Of a stretch of DNA of 64,000 nucleotides, positions 42,689 through 52,968 are shown in pieces. The stretch is taken from assembly GCA_963845895.1 (NCBI GenBank), contig CAWJTN010000001.1, positions 1,054,001 to 1,118,000 of the forward strand. The letters run 5' to 3'. Origin of the DNA: CAWJTN01 sp963845895 (lineage in GTDB: Bacteria > Patescibacteriota > Microgenomatia > UBA1406 > GWC2-37-13). Under the pieces are notes generated by a model. The model had not been told where the DNA came from. It searched no databases and saw only the letters and a list, made by a program, of their open reading frames with translations. The translations under genes were made by a program, and so were the position numbers. The number at the start of each line of letters is the position of its first letter. Within the stretch, counting starts at the first letter, position 1.

Positions 42689-43926
42689 GGCTTTTTTTAT
42701 CTAAATATAAAAGAAGAATTTTGCTTTTATTGGCGGTTTTTGGGCCGGCGACCATTACGGCGATGGCCGATAATGATGCTGCAGGAGTTGCTACTTATTC
42801 TCTTGCCGGAGCTAAATTTGGGTACTCAATTCTTTTTATACTTCTTTTTGTCACGGTTCTCTTAGCCATAACTCAAGAGATGGGAATCAGAATTGCTACA
42901 GTATCAGGAAAAGGTTTGGGAGATTTAATTAGGGAAAGATTCGGAATTAGAACATCAATTATAGTTTTTTTATGTTTGTTGATAGCTAATGTAGGGACAC
43001 TTGTCGCAGACTTTGCCGCAGTGAAAACAACAGCTCATCTTTTTAACTTACCTGTTGTTCCGTTAATATTTGGGATAATTATAATTTCTTTCCTTTTCAT
43101 CTCACGCGGAAATTATAAGACTAATCAGAGAATATTTTTTGTGTCGATCCTGTTTTATTTCTTATATATTTTTTCGGCATTTAAAGCTAGTCCCGACTGG
43201 GTTTTAGCCTTAAGAAGTACTTTTACCCCATTGCATATTGTATTGTCAAAAGAATTTATCTTTGCTTCTATTGCAGTATTGGGAACTACGATCACACCTT
43301 GGGGACAATTTTTTGTCCATTCATACGTAATTGATAAAAAAGTTTCCCCAGATAAATTAAAGTATGAACAAGTAGAGACATATTTCGGAGCTTTTTTAAC
43401 TGACTTTTTTTCCTTTTTTATGATTGTTGCTACTGCTGCAACTTTATTTATTCATAATATTCCTCTCATTACAGGTGAACAAGCTTCACTTGCTATAGAA
43501 CCATTTGCCGGACATTTAGCCGGCCTTTTTTTTGGGTTAGGCATTCTTAATGCTGGATTTATCGGAATAGTAATAATCTCTTTGTCAACCGCTTATGCTT
43601 TTTCTGAATTTTTCGGTTATGCTGGAAGTCTTGATGCCCCTTTTGAAAAAGGAAAATTATTTTACGGTATATTCTTGCTTCAATTAATAATCGCAGCTTT
43701 AATTGTTTTTCTTCCAACTATAAATCTGTTTTCTATAGTATTTTATACGCAAGCTTTAAATGCCATTCTTTTGCCGGTAGTTTTTTATTTCTTACTTAAG
43801 TTTACCAACGACAAGGATCTCATGGGGCAATTTACAAATAAAAAGTGGTACAACTATTTTGCTGTAATTTCTTCTATAATAATTGTAATTTCTGCAATTT
43901 TTACAATTATAAGTACCATATTATGA
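42685..43926 (+). CDS. NRAMP family divalent metal transporter
   Basis: A 413-residue membrane protein with about 11 helices. The first helix carries FGPATITAMADNDAAGVATYS, equivalent to the DPGN metal-binding motif of NRAMP transporters but with DNDA in place of DPGN. TTITPWGQFFVHSYVIDKK corresponds to the helix-6 region (usual MPH motif replaced by TPW). These changes point to a non-classical member, perhaps a magnesium or aluminium-type NRAMP relative. Overlaps both neighbours by 4 bases. Confidence 0.9.
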   Translation: MRLFLSKYKRRILLLLAVFGPATITAMADNDAAGVATYSLAGAKFGYSILFILLFVTVLLAITQEMGIRIATVSGKGLGDLIRERFGIRTSIIVFLCLLIANVGTLVADFAAVKTTAHLFNLPVVPLIFGIIIISFLFISRGNYKTNQRIFFVSILFYFLYIFSAFKASPDWVLALRSTFTPLHIVLSKEFIFASIAVLGTTITPWGQFFVHSYVIDKKVSPDKLKYEQVETYFGAFLTDFFSFFMIVATAATLFIHNIPLITGEQASLAIEPFAGHLAGLFFGLGILNAGFIGIVIISLSTAYAFSEFFGYAGSLDAPFEKGKLFYGIFLLQLIIAALIVFLPTINLFSIVFYTQALNAILLPVVFYFLLKFTNDKDLMGQFTNKKWYNYFAVISSIIIVISAIFTIISTIL

Positions 43927-44747
43927 AAAAATTAATTGTCATAGCGGATTGGGCGGCAGATAGTTTAACTTGTCAGGAGGTTCGTTCTGTTGTCGAAGGT
44001 TATCTAAAAGATCACAATGGTGGAATAATTACTTTCATTAACTCTTCTCCATCAACTATTCATACAGCATTTTTAGTTTCCCAGGTAGTCGAAATAGAGG
44101 AAAGATTTGGTAAACCCTTAGAAACAGTGATTTTTCAAAATACAGATCCCAGACTTCAATCTGACCATTCGTTAAAAAATGGTGAAGGGGCAAAACCGTT
44201 GGTAGTTCGTTTAAAGTCTGGTATTTATTTATCTGGTCCAAATGCAGGGTTTGATTTCTCATTAATTAAAAAAAAGATTGACGAGATTTATGAGTATAAA
44301 GGATTAAACACAGAGAGTCAGTTTCACTCCCGTGATTTGTATGCGCGAATTGCTGCACATTTAATGGATGAAATGGAAGATGAGATGGAGCTGGAAGAGA
44401 TTTCCTCAAACATAGTTCCAGAACTTCGAGGATATTATATTACACATATTGACAATTATGGAAATATTAAAACTACTATTACCCATGAAGACTTAAAGGG
44501 AAAATATGAATTTGGAGACGAAATTAGTATAGAGATAAATAACGTTAGGAAAAAAGCAAAGTATGTATCTAATCTGTTTGGATGTGATCCAGGAGAATTG
44601 GTTATCTATCCTGGTTCATCAGGTCCGACTGATAATCATTATGTTGAAATTTCTATTTGGAGACACTTCACGGAAAAAAATCCTACGACTGGTCTTCAAG
44701 AATTTAACTACCCAAAACCAGGGATGAAGATAAATATTTTAGTCTAG
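43923..44747 (+). CDS. SAM hydroxide adenosyltransferase (DUF62)-like protein
   Basis: A 274-residue protein. The C-terminal half matches the SAM-hydrolase/chlorinase (DUF62) family: GYYITHIDNYGNIKTTI and NLFGCDPGELVIYPGSSG, the latter resembling the adenosine-site loop. The N-terminal half (IADWAADSLTCQEVRS, SSPSTIHTAFLVSQVVE) is more diverged. Known members split SAM to adenosine and methionine. I start at ATG 43923, which overlaps the NRAMP stop by 4 bases. The stop codon touches the 16S processing stalk at 44747. Confidence 0.78.
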   Translation: MKKLIVIADWAADSLTCQEVRSVVEGYLKDHNGGIITFINSSPSTIHTAFLVSQVVEIEERFGKPLETVIFQNTDPRLQSDHSLKNGEGAKPLVVRLKSGIYLSGPNAGFDFSLIKKKIDEIYEYKGLNTESQFHSRDLYARIAAHLMDEMEDEMELEEISSNIVPELRGYYITHIDNYGNIKTTITHEDLKGKYEFGDEISIEINNVRKKAKYVSNLFGCDPGELVIYPGSSGPTDNHYVEISIWRHFTEKNPTTGLQEFNYPKPGMKINILV

Positions 44748-44760
44748 TAATCGGGCTAGG
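44747..44760 (-). other. 3' strand of the 16S rRNA processing stalk
   Basis: GTAATCGGGCTAGG on the plus strand is complementary, with a single G-U pair, to the transcript copy of 46372-46385. Together they form a 14-bp stem that closes the 16S precursor, the usual RNase III substrate. It begins at the last base of the converging SAM-hydrolase gene. Confidence 0.75.
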
Positions 44761-44837
44761 TTTTGGAAAATTGCTTAAAGTCCTCATAATTTATCCAAAA
44801 TTAAAAGGACTAATTTCTTTCTTATAGAAAAAAATTA

Positions 44838-46362
<1,525 letters not shown>

Positions 46363-46371
46363 TTGAAGAAT

Positions 46372-46385
46372 CCTAACCCGATTAC
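46372..46385 (-). other. 5' strand of the 16S rRNA processing stalk
   Basis: CCTAACCCGATTAC on the plus strand, transcribed 10 nt before the mature 16S 5' end; pairs with 44747-44760. Exactly placed between boxA and the mature 5' end, as expected for a 16S precursor. Confidence 0.75.
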
Positions 46386-46406
46386 ATGACTAAAAAACCA
46401 AACAAA

Positions 46407-46419
46407 TTTTCAAAGTGCA
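46407..46419 (-). promoter_or_regulatory. boxA antitermination element
   Basis: On the minus strand TGCACTTTGAAAA, one base off the common bacterial boxA TGCTCTTTGAAAA. It lies in the 16S leader between promoter and processing stalk. NusB, its binding protein, is encoded at 61032-61412. Confidence 0.7.
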
Positions 46420-46436
46420 AAATAATGAAGGATTAT

Positions 46437-46465
46437 ATTCTATATAAAATAAGAAAAAAAGTCAA
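46437..46465 (-). promoter_or_regulatory. 16S rRNA promoter
   Basis: On the minus strand TTGACT (46465-46460), 17-nt spacer, TAGAAT (46442-46437). Start of transcription expected near 46430, about 70 nt before the mature 16S. Confidence 0.7.
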
Positions 46466-46488
46466 CGTCAAGTTTGACTTGCCAACAG

Positions 46489-47553
46489 TTAAATTTTAGG
46501 TATAGCAAGTTTAACTAAATTGTCTTGGCTGTTGCTGATTTTCATAAGACCACTTATTACAGTATCGTCAGGATCGGTTGCAGCTACAACATCAATTTTA
46601 AGTTCTTTCGAGAAAAAATTATTTATGCCGGAAACATTTGCCAATCCACCGGTTAAAACAATTCCCCTATCATATATTTCATCTACAACTTCCGGAGGGG
46701 ATATCTCAATAAGTTCTTTTATAGCCTCAATGATCTGGCTAAAATTTGTTAGCAATGCTTCCTTAACATCACTAGATTTAATTCTTACTGATTTTGGCAA
46801 ACCGTTTTCCAAAGACTTTCCTCTGACGGTAAAAGTTTTATTCTCATCTGTAAAGTTAAGTAAATAAATTTTAAGATGCTCACATGTCGCATCACCTAGG
46901 ACTATTCCATATTTTAAGTAAGCATAATTAGCGAATATATGATTCATATTGTCTCCTGCAATTTTCAAAGTTTTTTCTGACACGATTCCTCCTCCACTTA
47001 TGATGCTTAGTTCAACCAAACCGGCTCCTAAATCAACCAATAAATTAGGATGATGATAAAAAATATTAATCCCACATCCATAAGCAGCAGCCAAGGGTTT
47101 TTCAATTAAAAAAATTGAAGAAAAGCCCACTTTGCTAAGAACTTCTTCGACCGCTTTTTGCTCAATTTCAGTAGCTATATAAGGAACTGAAGCAATGGCT
47201 CTAAGTCGTGGTTTTAAAAGAGGATAATTTTTAAAATAAATAGATACTGATTTATTCATGAATTTTTTGATTAATTCCACCTCTGCGTCAAAATCTGAGA
47301 TTACACCATTGACCACAGGTCTTATGATTTTTATGAATTCAGGTGTTTTTCCAATAATTGTTTTTGCTTCACCTCCAAAAAAAATAAACTCTTTCGTGAT
47401 GGTATTTAAACCTACGTACGTGGGTTCGCTTAGGACTCTACCTTTATCCTTTATTGCTATTCTGGTGTTGGCAGTGCCAAAGTCAAAGCAGACATCAAAC
47501 GTGGACAAAAAAGGCAATTTGATTTTTCGCAATGTTTGGATAAAATTAGACAT
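46489..47553 (-). CDS. mreB: MreB-like actin-family cell-shape protein
   Basis: A 354-residue bacterial actin. Phosphate-1 motif FDFGTANTRIAI, connect/phosphate-2 NLLVDLGAGLVELSII and the adenosine site RGIVLTGGLANVSGINNF are clear; LIEKPLAAAYGCGI is the typical MreB segment (usual EEPMAAAIGAGL). It is more divergent than typical MreB and no mreC/mreD follow. It could polymerise at the membrane to guide wall growth or another envelope function. Divergent from the O-antigen-ligase-like gene. Confidence 0.88.
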   Translation of the reverse strand: MSNFIQTLRKIKLPFLSTFDVCFDFGTANTRIAIKDKGRVLSEPTYVGLNTITKEFIFFGGEAKTIIGKTPEFIKIIRPVVNGVISDFDAEVELIKKFMNKSVSIYFKNYPLLKPRLRAIASVPYIATEIEQKAVEEVLSKVGFSSIFLIEKPLAAAYGCGINIFYHHPNLLVDLGAGLVELSIISGGGIVSEKTLKIAGDNMNHIFANYAYLKYGIVLGDATCEHLKIYLLNFTDENKTFTVRGKSLENGLPKSVRIKSSDVKEALLTNFSQIIEAIKELIEISPPEVVDEIYDRGIVLTGGLANVSGINNFFSKELKIDVVAATDPDDTVISGLMKISNSQDNLVKLAIPKI

Positions 47554-47577
47554 GGTATATATAATTCAAAAGTCAAA

Positions 47578-49812
47578 ATGCAAAAGTCAAAAATAGTATC
47601 TTATATTGATAAACTGATTACTTGGTTATATTATTTACTCTTTTTCTTTACTCCTTTGGCTATGGCTTCTTTCACTTCTGAACTTTTTGAGTTCAATAAG
47701 ATGATGTTTATCTATACTGTCACAGTTGCCATAGCTTTTTTCTGGCTTTTGAAAATGATAATTTATAGGAAAATTATATTAAAAAAAACGATTCTCGACA
47801 TACCTATTTATTTATTTCTTGGATCTCAACTTCTCTCCACTTTGTTTTCGATAGATATTCATACCTCTATCTTCGGATATTATGGCCGGTTCAATGGAGG
47901 TTTATTGTCTACCATTACTTATATCATTTTATTTTATGCATTTGTTTCAAACCTTCCTATCGGAAGGCAGACTATTGAAAAGTTGCTTAAAGTATCGCTT
48001 ATTAGCTCTACTGCAGTTATGTTATGGGGGTTACCCGGTAGATTTGGTCACGACTTGTCTTGCTTACTTTTTATGGGACAGTTTAATAATAGTTGTTGGA
48101 CGGATCAGTTTCGACCGGCTGAAAGAATGTTCTCTACTCTAGGTCAGCCAAATTGGTTAGGTGCTTTACTTGCAATTAATTTTTTTATCGGAATGTATTT
48201 TTTTGTAAAAGAGATCCTGATCCCGAATGGCTCGGGACAGGATGACAAAAAGATAATAATGTACGGGATATATCTTTTTGCCAATTTTACTTTTGTTTTA
48301 TTTACTCGCTCTCGTTCTGCGTTGGGTGCGGTGGCAATAGGATTCATTAGTTTCACGATTTACCTATTGTTTTCATACAAATTTGAATTTAGAAAATTAA
48401 TAGATAAAAAAGCTGGATTATTATTAGTCTCTTTAATTTTTTCTGTCGTTATTTTTAAAACAGGAATTCAGAAAATAGACCAATTTTATGATCTTAATTA
48501 TTATAAAAGTCTATTTATAAAGACTAAACAAATTAAACCTAATCAAACTCAACCTAAGGCACAAACAACCGTCACCTTTGAAACAGACGTCACCGCTTCA
48601 TCGGATATAAGAAGAATTGTTTGGAAAGGAGCAATAGATCTCGGCCTAAAGTATCCGATTTTTGGGACAGGTGTGGAAACTTTTGCTTACAGTTATTATT
48701 TTGTTAGACCAAAAGAGCATAATCTAACGTCGGAATGGGATTTTCTTTACAACAAGGCACACAATGAGTTTCTTAATTATTTTGCGACAACAGGATTTCT
48801 AGGGATTGGAACTTATATGTTGTTGATTGGTGCGGTGTTTTTTGTCATTGCGAGGAGTATAACGACGAAGCAATCTCAATCAAAAGAGATTGCCACGCTC
48901 ACTTCGTTCGCTCGCAATGACACACTACTAATAATTTGTTTAACTCTTTCTTATTTAACAATCTTAATCACTAATTTCTTCGGGTTTTCTACAACCACCA
49001 TAAATCTTTTTTTCTTTTTGATCCCAGGTTTTATTATTATTTTAAAGTCTAAAGAAAATTTTGTTGTCGAAACTCCTGAAAATTATAGATTAACCGTTAA
49101 CCAGTGGATTTTATCTTCAGTTGTTTTTATTGTAGCTGTCCTTCTTTTTATTTATTTAGCCAGATATTATCTTGCCGATTATTACTATGCCAAAGGAGAT
49201 AATTATTCAAAGATTGGAGATTATCAAAAGTCTGCTCAAGCGTTGGAAAGTGCTTACAATCTTAGGTACGAACATGTCTATGAGGACAAACTTTCCTATG
49301 TATTAGCAAATATAGCTTTTATAGCTTCATATCAGAAACAGACAGATTTGGCTAAAAGAATGGTTTTAACCGCCGATGCCCTAAATAAAAAATCTTTGAC
49401 CGCTTCGCCTAAAAACGTCTTGTATTGGAAAACAAGAGCTAAAAATTTTTATCTTTTTTATCAAATCAATCTGGATAAAAAAGATTTGATTTCTGGAATT
49501 CAAGCTTTAGGAGAAGCTGAAAAACTAGCTCCCACAGATCCGAAGATCCCCTACTCTCTTGCCATTTTTTACTCGCTTCTAGAAGACGACACCAAGAATC
49601 AATCTGAAAAATCTCAATATGAAGCGTTTTATTTAAGTGAAATAAATAAAGCCATTGATCTTAAGCCAGACTATAGAGATGGGTATTTCCTGAAAGGTCA
49701 ACTATTAAAGAAAATTGGACAGAGGGAGGAGGCGAAAAAAGTTTTTCAGTTTATTCTAGACAAGTTTAATTCGAATGACCAAGATGTCAAAAAAGAGTTA
49801 ACTACCCTATAA
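47578..49812 (+). CDS. O-antigen-ligase/Wzy-like membrane protein with a C-terminal TPR-like region
   Basis: A 744-residue membrane protein. About twelve helices span residues 10-520, with the large Wzy_C/WaaL-type outer loop (GTGVETFAYSYYFVRPKEHN, then YNKAHNEFLNYFATTGFLG), whose HNEFL motif is typical of O-antigen ligase-like proteins. The last ~210 residues are soluble helical repeats of TPR type. ATG 47578 is preferred over one at 47536, which would overlap mreB and add a charged leader. Two palindromic repeats (48211-48246, 48844-48921) are translated in frame. Probably transfers or polymerises surface glycans, perhaps onto proteins such as pilin. Confidence 0.88.
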   Translation: MQKSKIVSYIDKLITWLYYLLFFFTPLAMASFTSELFEFNKMMFIYTVTVAIAFFWLLKMIIYRKIILKKTILDIPIYLFLGSQLLSTLFSIDIHTSIFGYYGRFNGGLLSTITYIILFYAFVSNLPIGRQTIEKLLKVSLISSTAVMLWGLPGRFGHDLSCLLFMGQFNNSCWTDQFRPAERMFSTLGQPNWLGALLAINFFIGMYFFVKEILIPNGSGQDDKKIIMYGIYLFANFTFVLFTRSRSALGAVAIGFISFTIYLLFSYKFEFRKLIDKKAGLLLVSLIFSVVIFKTGIQKIDQFYDLNYYKSLFIKTKQIKPNQTQPKAQTTVTFETDVTASSDIRRIVWKGAIDLGLKYPIFGTGVETFAYSYYFVRPKEHNLTSEWDFLYNKAHNEFLNYFATTGFLGIGTYMLLIGAVFFVIARSITTKQSQSKEIATLTSFARNDTLLIICLTLSYLTILITNFFGFSTTTINLFFFLIPGFIIILKSKENFVVETPENYRLTVNQWILSSVVFIVAVLLFIYLARYYLADYYYAKGDNYSKIGDYQKSAQALESAYNLRYEHVYEDKLSYVLANIAFIASYQKQTDLAKRMVLTADALNKKSLTASPKNVLYWKTRAKNFYLFYQINLDKKDLISGIQALGEAEKLAPTDPKIPYSLAIFYSLLEDDTKNQSEKSQYEAFYLSEINKAIDLKPDYRDGYFLKGQLLKKIGQREEAKKVFQFILDKFNSNDQDVKKELTTL
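48211..48246. repeat. 36-nt palindromic element inserted in frame (12 codons)
   Basis: GAGAT - CCTGATCCCGA - loop - TCGGGACAGG - ATGAC. Arms 48215-48226 and 48232-48242 pair with one bulge. Encodes EILIPNGSGQDD within the O-antigen-ligase-like protein. It shares the GAGAT...ATGAC ends with 48844-48921 and with the inner palindrome of 17654-17739. Confidence 0.7.
48844..48921. repeat. 78-nt palindromic element inserted in frame (26 codons)
   Basis: Outer arms GTCATTGCGAG (48844-48854) and CTCGCAATGAC (48911-48921), inner arms GCAATCTC and GAGATTGC around AATCAAAA. It is exactly 78 nt, so the reading frame is kept; it encodes VIARSITTKQSQSKEIATL and seven further residues between two membrane helices. 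The sequence is of the widely dispersed GTCATTGCGAG type. Confidence 0.85.
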
Positions 49813-49820
49813 AACCCTAT

Positions 49821-49862
49821 AAAAAAGCCACCTCCCTTAAGGGGATGGCTTTTTTTATTTTT
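49821..49862. terminator. Bidirectional rho-independent terminator
   Basis: AAAAAAGCCACCTCCC - TTAA - GGGGATGGCTTTTTT, followed by more T. A-run on one side and T-run on the other fit use by both converging units: the O-antigen-ligase-like gene and the pilin operon. Confidence 0.85.
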
Positions 49863-49884
49863 TATCCATTTAGCCTAAAAATCG

Positions 49885-50490
49885 TTACTTTATACAATAA
49901 TAGCAAGTATTTTGATCTGCGGTACATGCATGGCCGACACCGCCAGTACAAACAGCACCACATGCTAGAACCGCGCCTAAATAAACACAACCAGTACCGG
50001 GGGCTACATTAGTATTTGTATTAGTTTGATAGGTATTTGATTTTGGTTGGAATCCTACGCCTATATACGTGGCATAATTAGCGTCACTCCACACGTGAAT
50101 TACATGAGCATTACTACCAGCAGAACCTAAAAAGGTACTTTTAATCTCTCCTACACCAATCATTGTAGTAACAGCTGTTAGTATGCATCCTCCTGAATCT
50201 AATAAGAGGCCTGTGTTTGTAGTAAAGCCGGCTTGATCAGTACATCCTCCCGCTACATTGAGTGTACATGTACCTGGAGGGCTTGTATTCAGGCACCAAG
50301 GCATGTTATTATGCCCTGCGTAATATCTATCAATGGCATTTTTGAATTCTGTAGATATATCAATCATTGATGTGTCCGTGGCCTTTCTTGTTTGTTCAAG
50401 TGGGTTTATCCCAACAAGGACCCCCACAGCAAGAATGCCTATTATGGCAATGACTATCAAAAGTTCAATTAATGTAAAAGCTTTTTTCAT
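49885..50490 (-). CDS. Type IV pilin, cysteine-rich (probable major pilin)
   Basis: A 201-residue prepilin. The leader KKA is cut before FTLIELLIVIAIIGILAVGV, the class III signal/hydrophobic helix with Glu5. The globular part is unusual in having ten cysteines, among them a C-terminal cluster ending CTADQNTCYYCIK, enough for five disulfides. It closes the leftward pilB-pilT-pilC-pilin unit, right before a terminator. A perfect ribosome-binding sequence lies 30 nt upstream. Likely the main pilus subunit. Confidence 0.9.
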   Translation of the reverse strand: MKKAFTLIELLIVIAIIGILAVGVLVGINPLEQTRKATDTSMIDISTEFKNAIDRYYAGHNNMPWCLNTSPPGTCTLNVAGGCTDQAGFTTNTGLLLDSGGCILTAVTTMIGVGEIKSTFLGSAGSNAHVIHVWSDANYATYIGVGFQPKSNTYQTNTNTNVAPGTGCVYLGAVLACGAVCTGGVGHACTADQNTCYYCIK

Positions 50491-50520
50491 ATTAATTTTT
50501 TTTAAATTTTAATTTTTTTT

Positions 50521-50528
50521 CACCTCCT
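50521..50528 (-). promoter_or_regulatory. Perfect but distant Shine-Dalgarno sequence before the pilin gene
   Basis: AGGAGGTG on the minus strand is an exact 8-nt complement of the 16S 3' end, yet it is 30 nt from the pilin ATG across a nearly pure A/T spacer. No in-frame start closer to it was seen. It may be a standby site for ribosome loading of an abundant message, or the true start is unconventional. Confidence 0.5.
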
Positions 50529-50586
50529 AACTATTATCAAGATAAAATAAATAAAAAAGTTTGTCAAGTCCTATTTGGAACCGTAT

Positions 50587-51789
50587 TTATTTGATTGCCG
50601 ATGTCAAACTATAGATTGGGGTAATGATAGAAAAGACCAAAAAACCTACGCCAATACCTAGAACAACAAGTATGGCTGGCTCAATCAACGTGGTCATTGC
50701 TTTAATGGCCAGTTCAGACTCCATCTCGAAGTATTTTGATATCCTCAGTAAGGTTTCATCCAGATGTCCGGTCTGTTCTCCAACAATGGTCATCTGAATC
50801 AAAATAGGTGGGAAAATCTCCTCCTGTTTCATAGCTTTTCCTAACGACAATCCTTTTTCTATCTGTTTTTTCATGTTTATAAACGAATTTTGATAAACGA
50901 TATTAGTTGATGTATCAACTATAATGCTAAGGCCCTCAAGAAGTGAGACGCCGGAATTTATGAGGACAGATAAAGTTCTAGTTGAGTCGACAAGTACTGA
51001 CATCTTAATTATATTGCCAAAAACAGGCATTTTTAAAAGATAGGTGTCCAAAAGAAGTTTGCCTTTTTCAGTTTTTAAAAATTGTCTAATCATAAATACT
51101 ATCCCAATCACAGCAACTATAATAATTGGCCAAAATTGACTAAAAAAAGAAGATACGACCATTAGTATTCTTGTAGAAAGCGGAAGTTCAGTATTAAAGT
51201 CTTTATAGATACTAAGTAATTGCGGAACTACAAAAGTCATCATTATAAAACCAACTATCGCCATCGCTGTTAAAATAATAGCAGGATATACCAAGGCTCC
51301 CTTAAGTTTGTTTCTAAACTCTCTCTCATTTTCAAGGTTGTCAGAAAGTTTAAGAAGTATTTCGCCCAGTTTGCCTGAGGCTTCACCTGACTTAACAAGC
51401 GCGATATAAGTACCCGTAAAGTATTGCGGGTAATTTCCTAAAGCTGCAGAAAAATTACTTCCTCCTCGGATCTCTTTATCTATATTTTCGATCATGTTTG
51501 TCAGTGCTGTTTTTGTTATCTGTTTTTTCATGATGTCTAATGAATCAATAAGGGTAAGTCCGGCATTAAGCATAATTGCCAGTTGCCTGGTGAAATCTAC
51601 GATATCGTTGAAACTTACCTTCGCAAATATTGATTCAATAATCGAACTGTTTGAAGGATCAGTTCTTTTTACATATACAGGAAAGTAATCATTTGTTTTC
51701 AGAAATCTCAAGACAGATTCCTGACTTTCCGCACTTATTTGGTTTATGAAAACTTTGTTATCCTTTATTGCTTTGTATTTAAAAAGCAT
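50587..51789 (-). CDS. pilC: Type IV pilus inner-membrane platform protein
   Basis: A 400-residue GspF/PilC family protein forming the platform on which the pilus motor works. Two homologous T2SF domains (FARQLAIMLNAGLTLIDSL-like at about 66-85, and DSTRTLSVLINSGVSLLEGL at about 262-281), each followed by membrane helices; ends PAILVVLGIGVGFLVFSIITP. Lies between pilT and the pilin gene. Confidence 0.95.
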   Translation of the reverse strand: MLFKYKAIKDNKVFINQISAESQESVLRFLKTNDYFPVYVKRTDPSNSSIIESIFAKVSFNDIVDFTRQLAIMLNAGLTLIDSLDIMKKQITKTALTNMIENIDKEIRGGSNFSAALGNYPQYFTGTYIALVKSGEASGKLGEILLKLSDNLENEREFRNKLKGALVYPAIILTAMAIVGFIMMTFVVPQLLSIYKDFNTELPLSTRILMVVSSFFSQFWPIIIVAVIGIVFMIRQFLKTEKGKLLLDTYLLKMPVFGNIIKMSVLVDSTRTLSVLINSGVSLLEGLSIIVDTSTNIVYQNSFINMKKQIEKGLSLGKAMKQEEIFPPILIQMTIVGEQTGHLDETLLRISKYFEMESELAIKAMTTLIEPAILVVLGIGVGFLVFSIITPIYSLTSAIK

Positions 51790-51796
51790 ATTGATT

Positions 51797-51865
51797 TCTT
51801 ACGAAAATACGAATCATTACTAATTTACGAATTTGTAGATTCGTAACAAAATTCGTAATTTCGTA
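51797..51865. repeat. Tandem TTACGAATT-type repeats between pilC and pilT
   Basis: Runs of TTACGAAAATACGAATCAT, TTACGAATTTGTAGATTCGT and AATTCGTAATTTCGTA. The words form overlapping small palindromes. Same family as 18305-18350 and 61444-61500. Confidence 0.65.
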
Positions 51866-51867
51866 TG

Positions 51868-52920
51868 TTACTTAAGGAATTTTTTAATTTCATTTGGTCT
51901 TATTGCATGAGACAAGGCCGTTTCTTTCGAAATCATACTTTTTTCATACAGCAGTAGAAGATACTTTTCAAAAAGAAAAAGCCCTTGTTCTTCTTCAGTC
52001 TCTAAGATATTGTCAAGGAGATGGGTTCGTCCTTCTCGAATAACCGTCGAGACAGAAGGAATATTTTGCAAAACCTCTACAGCTGGAATACGTTTTGTTT
52101 TATCAAGAAAAGGAATCAATCGTTGGGCGACGATTGCCTTTAAAACACCTGATAGTTGGGAACGGATTTGATTCTGCTGATTTGCAGGAAAGACGTCAAT
52201 GATACGGTTTATGGTTTCAGGTGTGGAACTGGTGTGAAGAGTTGAAAAGACTAAGTGACCCGTTTCGGCGATAGTTAGCGCAGACTGTATTGTTTCATAG
52301 TCTCTCATCTCCCCAATCAGAACTACATCGGGGTCTTCTCTAAGTACTGATCGTAAGGCGATGTTCCAAGAATGAGTATCTTGATGAAGCTCTCTCTGGC
52401 TCACAATAGATTTTCCTGCTGGATAAACATATTCGATAGGATCTTCTATTGTTATTACATGCTTTGAATATTTTAGGTTAATTTCATTAATGATTGAGGC
52501 TAAGGTGGTGGACTTTCCTTCTCCTGTAGGGCCTGTAATCAAAATTAGTCCCTGTCGCACATCGGTAAACTGATGAAATGTTTCTGGCAGATTAAGCTCT
52601 TCGAGTGTTCTTATTCTACTTCCTATCAACCTAAACGCAGCCGCCATTTTGTTTTTGCTGTAATAGATATTTGTTCTAAATCGATTATTTTTATATTCAT
52701 AACCTAGATCAATTTCCTTGTTGGCTAGAAGATTTTCTTTTTGTTCTTCATTTAAAATGGAAAGGACCAATTTCTCCATATTTTCTTGAGTTAGTACTTC
52801 AGCCGACCTCACATATAATAGTTCATTATTAATGCGTATGGCAGGATAATAATCTGGTATTAAGTGAAGATCCGAAGCTTGTTTTTCAATTGTTAAATCA
52901 AAAAGGTGAAAAATATCCAT
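51868..52920 (-). CDS. pilT: Type IV pilus retraction ATPase
   Basis: A 350-residue hexameric ATPase that depolymerises the pilus. Walker A GPTGEGKSTTLASI (about residues 127-140; Glu replaces the usual Ser), Asp box ITIEDPIEYVY, Walker B DVVLIGEMRDYETI, His box TGHLVFSTLHTSS. Lies between pilB and pilC on the same strand, so the cell should retract its pili. Ends with KEI-like charged tail. Confidence 0.95.
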   Translation of the reverse strand: MDIFHLFDLTIEKQASDLHLIPDYYPAIRINNELLYVRSAEVLTQENMEKLVLSILNEEQKENLLANKEIDLGYEYKNNRFRTNIYYSKNKMAAAFRLIGSRIRTLEELNLPETFHQFTDVRQGLILITGPTGEGKSTTLASIINEINLKYSKHVITIEDPIEYVYPAGKSIVSQRELHQDTHSWNIALRSVLREDPDVVLIGEMRDYETIQSALTIAETGHLVFSTLHTSSTPETINRIIDVFPANQQNQIRSQLSGVLKAIVAQRLIPFLDKTKRIPAVEVLQNIPSVSTVIREGRTHLLDNILETEEEQGLFLFEKYLLLLYEKSMISKETALSHAIRPNEIKKFLK

Positions 52921-52968
52921 TTTTTTAATAAATTATAAAATTTATAATGATTATAATAGTTATAACGG

